Shown piece by piece: positions 23,830-30,755 of a stretch of 30,755 nt of DNA (the first letter of the stretch is position 1; each line of letters starts with the position of its first letter). Made by a program: the position numbers and the translations under genes. A model generated the notes under the pieces. It was given only the letters and a program-made list of their open reading frames with translations. It searched no databases and was not told the origin of the DNA. Origin of the DNA: a bacterium (GTDB taxonomy: Bacteria; CSSED10-310; JAJRTK01); the NCBI GenBank assembly GCA_024278345.1, contig JAJRTK010000240.1, positions 1 through 30,755 of the forward strand, given 5' to 3'.

Positions 23830-24606
23830 ATGATCGGATCTATTGCTGGAGATATCATCGGTTCAGTCTTTGAATTCAGGCCTCACAAGGAGAAGGAGTT
23901 TCCCCTGTTTTCGCGCCGTTGCCATTTCACCGATGACACGGTTCTTACGGTGGCCATTGCCCAGGCGATTCTGGGAGATGGCGACTACCTTGGGGCAGTG
24001 CTGGAGCTGGGGCGGAAATATCCTCGTGCCGGGTATGGCGGCTTCTTCCGGCGTTGGCTCCAGGAGGCGGATCCCAAGCCCTACAACAGTTGGGGGAACG
24101 GCTCCGCCATGCGGGTTTCGCCGGTGGCCTTCGCCTTCGACACCCAGGAAGAGGTTCTGGCTGAAGCGGCACGGTCCGCCGCCATCAGCCACAACCATCC
24201 CGCCGGGATCAAGGGGGCACAGGCGACGGCCTTGGCTATCTTCCTGGCCCGAACCACCGGCGACAAGGAGATTATCCGCCGGGAAATGGCTGATCGCTTC
24301 TCTTACGTTTTCCGGTACACCTTGGAGGAGATTCGCCCCTCATACACCTTTGACGTCTCTTGCGAGGGCTCCGTCCCCGAAGCGATCCTTGCCTTCCTGG
24401 AATCTACATCGTACGAAGATGCCATAAGGAATGCTGTCTCCCTGGGCGGCGACGCCGACACCCAAGCCTGCATCGCCGGCGGAATTGCTGAAGCCTTCTA
24501 CGGCCCTGTTTCCCGGGAAATCGCCGCCGAGGTTCAGCGGCGTCTCACTCCCGATCTCTGGGAGATCACAGAGGAATTTTGCCAAAGATTTCCTCCTCAT
24601 CGGTGA
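23830..24606 (+). CDS. ADP-ribosylglycohydrolase (DraG/ARH family)
   Basis: A 258-residue enzyme. The frame is open to 23587, but the ATG at 23830 follows GGAGG with ideal spacing and begins exactly at the family start MIGSIAGDIIGSVFEF. Binuclear-metal ligands are visible as FTDDTVLTVA and GGDADTQACIAGGIAEA, with GNGSAMRVSP near the middle. DraG/ARH enzymes remove ADP-ribose from proteins or other acceptors. No ADP-ribosyltransferase, toxin or nitrogenase gene is nearby, so its substrate is unknown. Its last 10 bases overlap the end of the convergent metal-efflux gene. It is 133 bases after the SPFH gene and may be part of that operon. Confidence 0.92.
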   Translation: MIGSIAGDIIGSVFEFRPHKEKEFPLFSRRCHFTDDTVLTVAIAQAILGDGDYLGAVLELGRKYPRAGYGGFFRRWLQEADPKPYNSWGNGSAMRVSPVAFAFDTQEEVLAEAARSAAISHNHPAGIKGAQATALAIFLARTTGDKEIIRREMADRFSYVFRYTLEEIRPSYTFDVSCEGSVPEAILAFLESTSYEDAIRNAVSLGGDADTQACIAGGIAEAFYGPVSREIAAEVQRRLTPDLWEITEEFCQRFPPHR

Positions 24607-27600
24607 TGGTTCGGTTCCCGGGTGCCGCTTCGCTTCTCCGCGAACCGGCTGTAGACCACCGGCAGAACCAGAAGTGTCAGCAGGGTCGAAGTGAGAAGCC
24701 CTCCGATGACAACGGTGGCCAGTGGTCGCTGAACTTCCCCGCCGGCACTGGTTGCAAGAGCCATGGGTATGAAGCCCAAAGAAGCCACCAAAGCCGTCAT
24801 CAAGACGGGCCTGAGCCGGATTTTCGCTCCTTCCATGGCGGCAGCCTCGGCACTCATGCCTTCTTGGCGTTTCTCGACAATGTAGGAGACAAGAACGACT
24901 CCGTTGAGTACAGCGACACCAAAGAGTGCGATGAAACCGACACCGGCGGAAATCGAGAACGGATAGCCACGAAGAGCCAGAGCAAAGATTCCGCCAGAAA
25001 TCGCAAGAGGAACGTTGAGAAAGATGAGCATGGCAAGGCGGCCGGACCCAAACGTCGAGTAGAGCAGCACAAAGATGAGCAACAAGGCCAAGGGAACCAA
25101 GATCGCCAGGCGGGCTGAAGCTGCCTGGAGGTTCTCGAATTGTCCGCCCCAGTCCATGACCCAGCCGGTGGGAAGCTGAACGTTTTCATCGACGGCCTTT
25201 TGGGCTTCGCTGACGAAGGAAGCCAGATCCCGGCCCCGGACGTTGAGCTCCACGTTGATTCTCCGGCTGATGTTGTCTCGACTGATCTGGGCCGGCCCGT
25301 CCTCGATTTTGATGTCGGCGAGCTGCGACAAGGGGATCAGGCGCGGAGGACCACCGTTGATGGGTGGCCCGGCGACCCTGAGATCCCGGATACGTTGGAG
25401 GTTCTGGCGTATTTCGCTGGAGAATCTGACTTGGAGGGTGAACCGTTTTTGTCCCTCGATGACGACGCCTACGGAGCGTCCTCCGATGGCCTCCACGACG
25501 TCGAGCACTTCCTGGGCGTGGATCCCGTACCGGGCGATGGCCTGGCGGTCGATGCGTATCCGCATCATTGGAAGTCCGATGGTCTGTTCGGCCTTCACGT
25601 CGGCAGCCCCTGGGACTCGCCGAAGAACGCGGACGACTTCGTCAGCCTTCTGCTTCATGAGATCCAGGTCATCGCCGTAGATGTGGACCGCGATGTCGGA
25701 GCGGACACCGGAGATCAGCTCGGCTACGCGGAGCTCGATGGGCTGCGAGTAGCTGAAAACAGCTCCCGGAACGCTTCGATTCAGCTCTTCGTCGATGGCT
25801 TCGACGAGCTTTTCCTTGGTGGGGAAGCGCCACGTATCTCTTGGCTGGAGGATAATGTAGGTATCGCTGATTTCCACGCCCATGGGATCGGTAGCGATTT
25901 CCGCGCGACCGGTCCTGGAGACCGTGGTTCGAACTTCGGGGAACTTATCGAGGAGGACTTTTTCCGCCATGGTGCTGATGACATTGGACTGCTCCAGGGA
26001 GATACTGGGCAGTCGCCAAATCTGCATGGCGATGGCCCCCTCGTCCAGGCGGGGTATGAACTCCGCCCCCAAGAAGGGTCCCAATCCGACGCTGGTGAGA
26101 AACAGAATGACCGCGGCTCCTACGGTAACTTTCTTGCGGCGGACAGCACCGTTGAGAAGGGGCAAATATACCCACTTGGCCATCCGAAAGAGGAGGGGCT
26201 GCTTTTCAGAGACCCGTTTCAGGAAAAAGGTGGCCAGCACGGGCATGAGGGTCAATGCGCAGACCAAGGAGCCAGCCAGGGCAAAGACTACGGTCAGGGC
26301 CATGGGCCGGAACATTTTCCCTTCCACGCCTCTCAAGGCAAGGATCGGAAGGTAGACGATCATGATGATGCCCACGGCAAAGACCACTGGCCGGGCCACC
26401 CCTTGAGCCGCTTTCCGGATGCGTTCTTCGGGCGAAATAGAGCGGTCGTTTCTCTGTTCGTGAAGCACACGGACAATGTTCTCGATCATGACCACGGATC
26501 CATCGACGATGAGCCCGAAATCGATAGCCCCGAGGCTCATGAGATTGCCCGAGATCCCGAACCAGCGCATTGCAGTGAACGCCACCAGCATGGACAATGG
26601 AATGGCCGCGGAGACGATGAGCCCTCCTCGGAGGTTGCCAAGGAGCAATAGCAGTACAAGGACGACCAGAAGACCGCCTTCGATGAGGTTCTTGGCCACG
26701 GTAGCGATGGTGCGGCGGATAAGCTCCGTCCGATCGTAGAAGGTATCGATGGTCACGCCTTCTGGCAGGGTTTTTTTGATCTGCTCGATCTTCTCTTTGA
26801 CGCGGTTGACCACCATGCGGGAGTTTTCGCCCATGAGCATCAAGACGATCCCCACCACCGCTTCTCCTCGCCCATCGCGTGTCACGGCGCCTTGGCGGAT
26901 CATTGGGGCGAACTCGACTTTCGCCACATCTCGAACGTGGACCGAGGTGCCATGCTCGTTAGAGGCCAGTACCACGTCTTCCAGGTCCTGCAACGAGGTG
27001 ACGAGGCCTTCGCCCCGGATGAGATACTGTTCCCCTCGGTGGGCGATATAACCGCCCCCCACATTTCGGTTGTTGGCTTCCAGGGCCTCGAAGAGATCTC
27101 CCACGGAGAGCCGATAGGCAACCAGGCGCTCCGGGTCTACGGTAACTTGATAGGTCTTGAGCATGCCGCCAAACGAGTTGACCTCCACGATTCCAGGGAC
27201 CGAGCGCAACTGATAATTGACGAACCAGTCCAGGATCGTCCGAAGCTCCATAGGCGTGTAGCACTTGTCGGTATTGGGTTTTTCCGGCCCACACATCGGT
27301 TCGCCGCGGACCTCGAACTGGTAGATCTCGCCGAGACCCGTGGAGATGGGTCCCATCTCCGGCTCGCCGTAACCCTCCGGGATCGAATCGTTCGCCGCAG
27401 ACAGCCGCTCCGCGACGAGCTGGCGGGCCCAATAGATGTCAGTTCCCTCTTCGAAAACTACGGTGACAACAGAGAGACCGAATTTGGATACCGAACGGAT
27501 CTCATCGATCCGTGGCAAGCCACTCATGGCCGTTTCCACCGGAAAAGTGATGAACTTTTCCACTTCCTCGGGCGCAAGGCCTGGACTGTTGGTCAGCACC

Positions 27601-27743
27601 TGCACCTGGATGTTCGTCACATCGGGAACGGCATCGATGGGAAGTCCAAGGAGAGAGTTGATGCCCACGGCCACGACAAGAAGCCAGAGGACGATCACCA
27701 AGAATCGGTTATCGAGAGAAAAATCGATGATGCGACGAATCAA
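24597..27743 (-). CDS. Heavy-metal RND efflux transporter (CzcA/CusA family)
   Basis: A 1048-residue inner-membrane pump, full length for the heavy-metal RND family. The fourth membrane helix carries the family hallmark DFGLIVDGSVVMIEN with the proton-relay Asp and Glu residues. Twelve membrane helices in two halves surround two large periplasmic regions. Conserved flanks such as IDFSLDNRFLVI at the N-terminus and TDIYWARQLVAERL in the first periplasmic loop are present. It pumps a divalent or monovalent metal from periplasm or cytosol through an outer-membrane channel. The metal cannot be named. It starts with TTG overlapping the adaptor's stop (TTGA), so the two are coupled. No outer-membrane channel gene is present in the window. 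Confidence 0.93.
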   Translation of the reverse strand: MIRRIIDFSLDNRFLVIVLWLLVVAVGINSLLGLPIDAVPDVTNIQVQVLTNSPGLAPEEVEKFITFPVETAMSGLPRIDEIRSVSKFGLSVVTVVFEEGTDIYWARQLVAERLSAANDSIPEGYGEPEMGPISTGLGEIYQFEVRGEPMCGPEKPNTDKCYTPMELRTILDWFVNYQLRSVPGIVEVNSFGGMLKTYQVTVDPERLVAYRLSVGDLFEALEANNRNVGGGYIAHRGEQYLIRGEGLVTSLQDLEDVVLASNEHGTSVHVRDVAKVEFAPMIRQGAVTRDGRGEAVVGIVLMLMGENSRMVVNRVKEKIEQIKKTLPEGVTIDTFYDRTELIRRTIATVAKNLIEGGLLVVLVLLLLLGNLRGGLIVSAAIPLSMLVAFTAMRWFGISGNLMSLGAIDFGLIVDGSVVMIENIVRVLHEQRNDRSISPEERIRKAAQGVARPVVFAVGIIMIVYLPILALRGVEGKMFRPMALTVVFALAGSLVCALTLMPVLATFFLKRVSEKQPLLFRMAKWVYLPLLNGAVRRKKVTVGAAVILFLTSVGLGPFLGAEFIPRLDEGAIAMQIWRLPSISLEQSNVISTMAEKVLLDKFPEVRTTVSRTGRAEIATDPMGVEISDTYIILQPRDTWRFPTKEKLVEAIDEELNRSVPGAVFSYSQPIELRVAELISGVRSDIAVHIYGDDLDLMKQKADEVVRVLRRVPGAADVKAEQTIGLPMMRIRIDRQAIARYGIHAQEVLDVVEAIGGRSVGVVIEGQKRFTLQVRFSSEIRQNLQRIRDLRVAGPPINGGPPRLIPLSQLADIKIEDGPAQISRDNISRRINVELNVRGRDLASFVSEAQKAVDENVQLPTGWVMDWGGQFENLQAASARLAILVPLALLLIFVLLYSTFGSGRLAMLIFLNVPLAISGGIFALALRGYPFSISAGVGFIALFGVAVLNGVVLVSYIVEKRQEGMSAEAAAMEGAKIRLRPVLMTALVASLGFIPMALATSAGGEVQRPLATVVIGGLLTSTLLTLLVLPVVYSRFAEKRSGTREPNHHR

Positions 27744-29020
27744 TGGCTGTGTCCTCCGCCCATCTCCTCCTTGGAGAGCTCGCTCTTGAGCACGAAGCTC
27801 CCCTCGGCCACCACCAACATTCCCGCTTCAAGGCCTTCGATGATCTCCACTTCTCCTCCACTGTGGGAGCCCACCTCCACAAAATGTCTCCGGAATCGGC
27901 CTTTCCCGCCTTCGGGAACGAATACGATGAAGCGCTTTCCAAGGCGCTGCACCGCTCCTTCGGGAACGGTGAGCACCAGTCGGTTTTCCGGTCCCGCCCC
28001 TTCGATGGCCGCGGTGAAAAACATCCCGGGCCGAAGACGGCCGTCGGCGTTACTCACTACAACCCGGGCCCGAGCCGCTCGCGTCGCTTCATCCACCAGG
28101 GCCGACAAATAGGTGATCGTTCCCTCGACGGGATCCTCGGGAAAAGCGTCCAGCGTTATCACAACCTTAGAGCCGACGGCGACGGCGGCGAGATCCCTCT
28201 CGTAAACATTGAGCTGGGCCCAGAGAACCGAGGTGTCGGCGATGAGAAACAGGGTCGTCATGGGCTCCGCCATCTGTCCCAACGCCACCGGTCGCTCGAT
28301 GACCTGGCCGGCAATGGGCGAGCGAATGGAAAAACCCGCGATTTCGTGCCCTTGGTTCTTCAGGCTCTTGATCTCGTCTTCGGTGAGGCCCAGAACATGT
28401 AAGCGCGTCTCCGCGGAGGCCACTTCGACTTCGGCTTTGATCTTCTCAGCCTCCGCTTCCAGCAAATCCTTCTCTGAGCTGATCCCCTTCTTCCGAAGGC
28501 CCTCCGACCGCTTGTAGTTGCTCTTGCTCAGGTCAAGCCTCGCCTTCCGCGCCAAAAACTCGGCCTTTGCCTCCCCCAGCTCCACGCTGATGAGGCTCGC
28601 CAACACTTGCTTGGCCCGCACGCGGTCTCCCTCCTGAGCCAGAAGCTTGAGAATACGGCCATCGATGCGCGGCCCGACTCGAGCCACACGGTCGGGATGT
28701 AGCTTGAGCTCCCCAGTGGTGTGGATGAGCCGCCGGAAGAGGCTTCGTTCCACTTTCTCGATCTGCAGCCCAGTGGCTAGAAGTGCGGATTCACTGAGCG
28801 CCACCACCCCTTCTTCGCGTTGCTCGTCACCATGCTCCCCAGACTCGCCCGGCTCGTGGTCCTCGCCATGCTCCTCGGCATGCTCGGCCTCGGGTGCCGC
28901 TGCCAACGCCACATCCATCGAATTGACGAGCCCCACCAGGATCCCCAAAAACAAAAATGTCCGGGCGAAATTCCCCGCGCCTGAAAGGCGCATCAAACTG
29001 CCGTTCCCAAAATGCCACAT
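27740..29020 (-). CDS. Periplasmic adaptor of the metal efflux pump (CzcB/CusB type)
   Basis: An adaptor of about 426 residues if it starts at the ATG at 29020; a GTG at 29023 fits the AAGGAG ribosome site slightly better. The frame is open to 29134. A signal-anchor follows (ARTFLFLGILVGLVNSMDVA). A His/Glu/Asp-rich segment next (AEHAEEHGEDHEPGESGEHG) probably binds metal, as does the GGGHSH tail. A lipoyl/barrel-sandwich domain (VGPRIDGRILKLLAQEGDRV), an alpha-hairpin (KAEFLARKARLDLSKSNYKR), a beta-barrel and a membrane-proximal domain follow, as in HlyD-family adaptors. It would link the RND pump to an outer-membrane channel. Confidence 0.88.
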   Translation of the reverse strand: MWHFGNGSLMRLSGAGNFARTFLFLGILVGLVNSMDVALAAAPEAEHAEEHGEDHEPGESGEHGDEQREEGVVALSESALLATGLQIEKVERSLFRRLIHTTGELKLHPDRVARVGPRIDGRILKLLAQEGDRVRAKQVLASLISVELGEAKAEFLARKARLDLSKSNYKRSEGLRKKGISSEKDLLEAEAEKIKAEVEVASAETRLHVLGLTEDEIKSLKNQGHEIAGFSIRSPIAGQVIERPVALGQMAEPMTTLFLIADTSVLWAQLNVYERDLAAVAVGSKVVITLDAFPEDPVEGTITYLSALVDEATRAARARVVVSNADGRLRPGMFFTAAIEGAGPENRLVLTVPEGAVQRLGKRFIVFVPEGGKGRFRRHFVEVGSHSGGEVEIIEGLEAGMLVVAEGSFVLKSELSKEEMGGGHSH

Positions 29021-29201
29021 CACGATTCGTTCTCCTTGGCGATCACCATTCGATGTTCCAGGCGACCGGGTATTCCGGGCACGGGGAGCTCTTCTCCGGT
29101 TCGTCAACCCATCTTCTCCTGGATCTATTATCATCGATAGTAGGTGAGCGCAACACTTCCATTTCTAAAATCTTGGAACTCTTGCCTCTTCGTCTTCTTC
29201 T

Positions 29202-30617
29202 TCATCGTGGCCACTCCGACGGCGGGGAAAGCGAGCGGAGCGGCAGGTTCTTGGCCAAACGGTGTCGGAGCGTGGTCCTGGGAATTCCCAGGAGTTTCGC
29301 CGCTTTCGCCTGGTTTCCACCGGCTTTGGAGAGAGCCCAAAAGACGGTCTCTTCCTCCACTTGCTTCAGGAGAGCCGTGAGGTCGATCTGTTCCCGTTCG
29401 GTCAGATTGAGGCGGAAGAGGGCATTTTTCCGACGTTCCTCCCTAAGTCTGGCCGGAAGATCCCCTTGTTCAATGGTGCCAGCGGGGGCGAGGAGTACGG
29501 CCTGTTCCACGACATTTTCCAGCTCGCGAACGTTCCCGGGCCAATCGTGCTCCAAGAAAGCCCGCATGGCTTCGGCACTCACGCGTTTGGTGGAGATTTT
29601 GCGGGCCTTGCACATCTCTTCCAGAAAATGGTCCACGAGGAGCGGAATGTCCTCCCGGCGCTCCACCAGGGGAGGAAGCTGGATCTTGGCCACTTCCAGG
29701 CGGTAGTAGAGGTCAGTGCGGAAGGTGCCTTCCGAAACCATCTCGCCCAGATCCCGCTTAGTAGCGGAGACCAGCCTGGCATCGACCTTGATGGGGCGCT
29801 CTCCTCCGACTCGCATGAGCTCCTTTTCTTCGATGACGCGCAAGAGCTTGACCTGGATGTCCAAGGGGATTTCGTCGAGCTCGTCCAAAAAGAGTGTGCC
29901 GCCTTGAGCCAGTTCGAATCGCCCCTTGTGGCGCCGGAGCGCGCCGGTGAAGGCGCCTCGTTCGTGGCCGAAGAGCTCGCTTTCGATGACCTCGCGGCTC
30001 AGGGCGGCACAATTGACCGCGACGAAGGGGGCACTTTGGCGGGGACTGTTGTAGTGGATGGCCTTGGCCACCAGCTCTTTTCCGGTTCCGGTCTCTCCCT
30101 GGATCAAGACGATACACTGGTCCGCCGCCAGGGCCTGGATCCTGTCAAAAACCCGTTGCATGGGTGGAGAGCGCCCGATGATGTTCTGGAAGGCGTAACG
30201 CCCCCGAAGCGCTCCCCGCAAGAAAGCGATCTCCCGCAACTGGTCCCGGAACGCCACCACCCGCTTGAGCTTGTGGGCGAGCTCCTCGTACCGGTATGGC
30301 TTCGAGAGGTAATCGTGGGCGCCGGCCTTCATGGCGCCCACGGCTGACTCGATGCTGGCATAGGCGGTGAGCAGGATGACCTGTGTATCCGGTGAACGCT
30401 CTTTGATTTTCTGGAGGAGTTCCATCCCGTCCATGCCGGGCATGCGGAGATCCGTGAGCACCACATCGATCTCGCTCTTGTAGACCTGGAATTGCGCCCA
30501 TGCCTCCGTGGCGCCCGCCGCGCTCAAAACGTGATACCCCTCGTCCCGGAGCTGCTCCACGAGTGTGAGACGCTCCAGCTTGTCATCCTCCACCACGAGA
30601 ACCGTCCGGTCAACCAT
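29202..30617 (-). CDS. NtrC-family response regulator (sigma-54 activator)
   Basis: A 471-residue activator. The receiver domain (1-120) has the acidic pocket EDD, the phospho-acceptor D56 in [10 protein letters not shown], and K107 in LSKPY. The AAA+ domain has GETGTGKE (174-181, Walker A), the sigma-54-contacting GAFTGA loop (221-226) and [11 protein letters not shown] (Walker B). A Fis-type helix-turn-helix ends the protein ([17 protein letters not shown]). All key residues are intact, so it should be a functional phosphorylation-controlled activator. It resembles ZraR/HydG in layout. The metal efflux operon directly downstream is its likely target, although I could not find a good sigma-54 promoter there. 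Confidence 0.94.
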   Translation of the reverse strand: MVDRTVLVVEDDKLERLTLVEQLRDEGYHVLSAAGATEAWAQFQVYKSEIDVVLTDLRMPGMDGMELLQKIKERSPDTQVILLTAYASIESAVGAMKAGAHDYLSKPYRYEELAHKLKRVVAFRDQLREIAFLRGALRGRYAFQNIIGRSPPMQRVFDRIQALAADQCIVLIQGETGTGKELVAKAIHYNSPRQSAPFVAVNCAALSREVIESELFGHERGAFTGALRRHKGRFELAQGGTLFLDELDEIPLDIQVKLLRVIEEKELMRVGGERPIKVDARLVSATKRDLGEMVSEGTFRTDLYYRLEVAKIQLPPLVERREDIPLLVDHFLEEMCKARKISTKRVSAEAMRAFLEHDWPGNVRELENVVEQAVLLAPAGTIEQGDLPARLREERRKNALFRLNLTEREQIDLTALLKQVEEETVFWALSKAGGNQAKAAKLLGIPRTTLRHRLAKNLPLRSLSPPSEWPR

Positions 30618-30755
30618 GCTCTTCCCTCCCGCTAGCCTCCTCCAAACCCGTTAAAGGCAGGCGAATCGTGAAAAGGCTTCCCTTCCCGGGCAGACTGGAG
30701 GCAATCAACGTCCCGCCATGCTCCTCGGCAAGGCGTTTGCTGATGGCCAGTCCCA
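30610..30755 (-). CDS. Sensor histidine kinase, C-terminal end only (cut by window edge)
   Basis: The last 48 codons of a histidine kinase run into the window from the right. The frame reads [20 protein letters not shown], then [12 protein letters not shown], the end of the HATPase domain (after the G2 box), and stops at 30610. Its stop overlaps the response regulator start by eight bases. They form a two-component pair, which by position and the metal pump downstream may sense metal. The sensor part lies outside the window. Confidence 0.85.
   Translation of the reverse strand, partial: GLAISKRLAEEHGGTLIASSLPGKGSLFTIRLPLTGLEEASGREEHG

Noticed and set aside
25140-26651. Long open frame (503 codons) on the plus strand
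   Set aside because: It lies within the metal pump gene on the opposite strand; its sequence is rich in Asp, Gly and His with no recognisable domain.
26892-28112. Long open frame (406 codons) on the plus strand
   Set aside because: Antisense shadow spanning the pump and adaptor genes, with no recognisable domain.
29021-29134. Upstream start of the adaptor gene at 29134
   Set aside because: There is no ribosome site there, and the extra residues are Arg-rich and precede the signal sequence; the start near 29020 has AAGGAG.
29021-29201. Sigma-54 promoter before the efflux adaptor gene
   Set aside because: The best candidate (TGGAAG...TTGCGC on the minus strand) has only seven bases between GG and GC instead of ten.
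29262-30347. Long open frame (361 codons) on the plus strand
   Set aside because: Antisense shadow of the NtrC-type regulator, which has all its motifs intact.

Overview
The window looks like a chromosomal segment from an uncultured diderm (Gram-negative) bacterium with moderately high GC. Signs of an outer membrane are a heavy-metal RND efflux pump with its periplasmic adaptor, an OstA/LptA-like domain protein, a periplasmic M23 endopeptidase, and Sec signal peptides. The Pro/Thr-rich 'TPTPTMTP'-type linker in one surface protein is common in poorly sampled phyla. No rRNA, tRNA or plainly phylum-specific marker is visible, so I do not name a lineage. No phage, insertion sequence, CRISPR array or plasmid module was found. 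The unusual feature is the intergenic DNA, which carries two families of dispersed, structured repeats.

Layout. (1) 1-230: six tandem copies of a 23-bp palindromic unit, probably continuing left of the window, followed by a hairpin-rich block. (2) 531-3120 (+): ECF sigma factor, zinc-type anti-sigma factor, and an exported TPR protein with an OstA-like C-terminus, forming one operon. (3) 3165-4613 (-): a soluble orphan histidine kinase and a YvlD/holin-IV type membrane protein. (4) 4888-7753 (-): a coupled operon of a small conserved protein, a MurC/Mpl-type Mur ligase and a PLP aminotransferase. (5) 8022-12318 (-): an M23 endopeptidase, a SAM methyltransferase and a C-terminally anchored surface protein. 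(6) 12740-13831 (-): DHH phosphoesterase of NrnA type. (7) 14381-15919 (+): secreted subtilisin-like protease with a PA-type insert and a very strong terminator. (8) 16192-17956 (-): metK, then a zinc-ribbon protein with a receiver-like domain. (9) 18611-21534 (+): bifunctional NAD(P)HX repair enzyme and a YgeW-type knotted carbamoyltransferase. (10) 21728-24606 (+): a TetR regulator with a palindromic operator, an SPFH/flotillin-like protein, and an ADP-ribosylglycohydrolase. (11) 24597-30755 (-): sensor kinase (cut by the window edge), NtrC-type response regulator, and a CzcB/CzcA-type metal efflux pair.

How it fits together. Many genes serve the cell envelope: peptidoglycan precursor ligase, M23 hydrolase, OstA-like protein, secreted protease and anchored surface protein. 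Others are housekeeping or repair functions (metK, NAD(P)HX repair, NrnA). The right end is a self-contained metal-response unit in which a two-component system adjoins the efflux pump it probably controls. Several gene pairs overlap by four bases (ATGA, GTGA or TTGA), so translational coupling and non-ATG starts appear common here.

The strongest candidates for something undescribed are the two intergenic repeat families. Family 1 is the 23-bp palindromic array plus hairpin block (1-230 and 18371-18535, with a related block at 16120-16180). Family 2 is an element of about 60-95 nt seen six times (4217, 4634, 7846, 18204, 20170, 21567). It occurs in both orientations, essentially only between genes, and its central hairpin is kept by compensatory changes.
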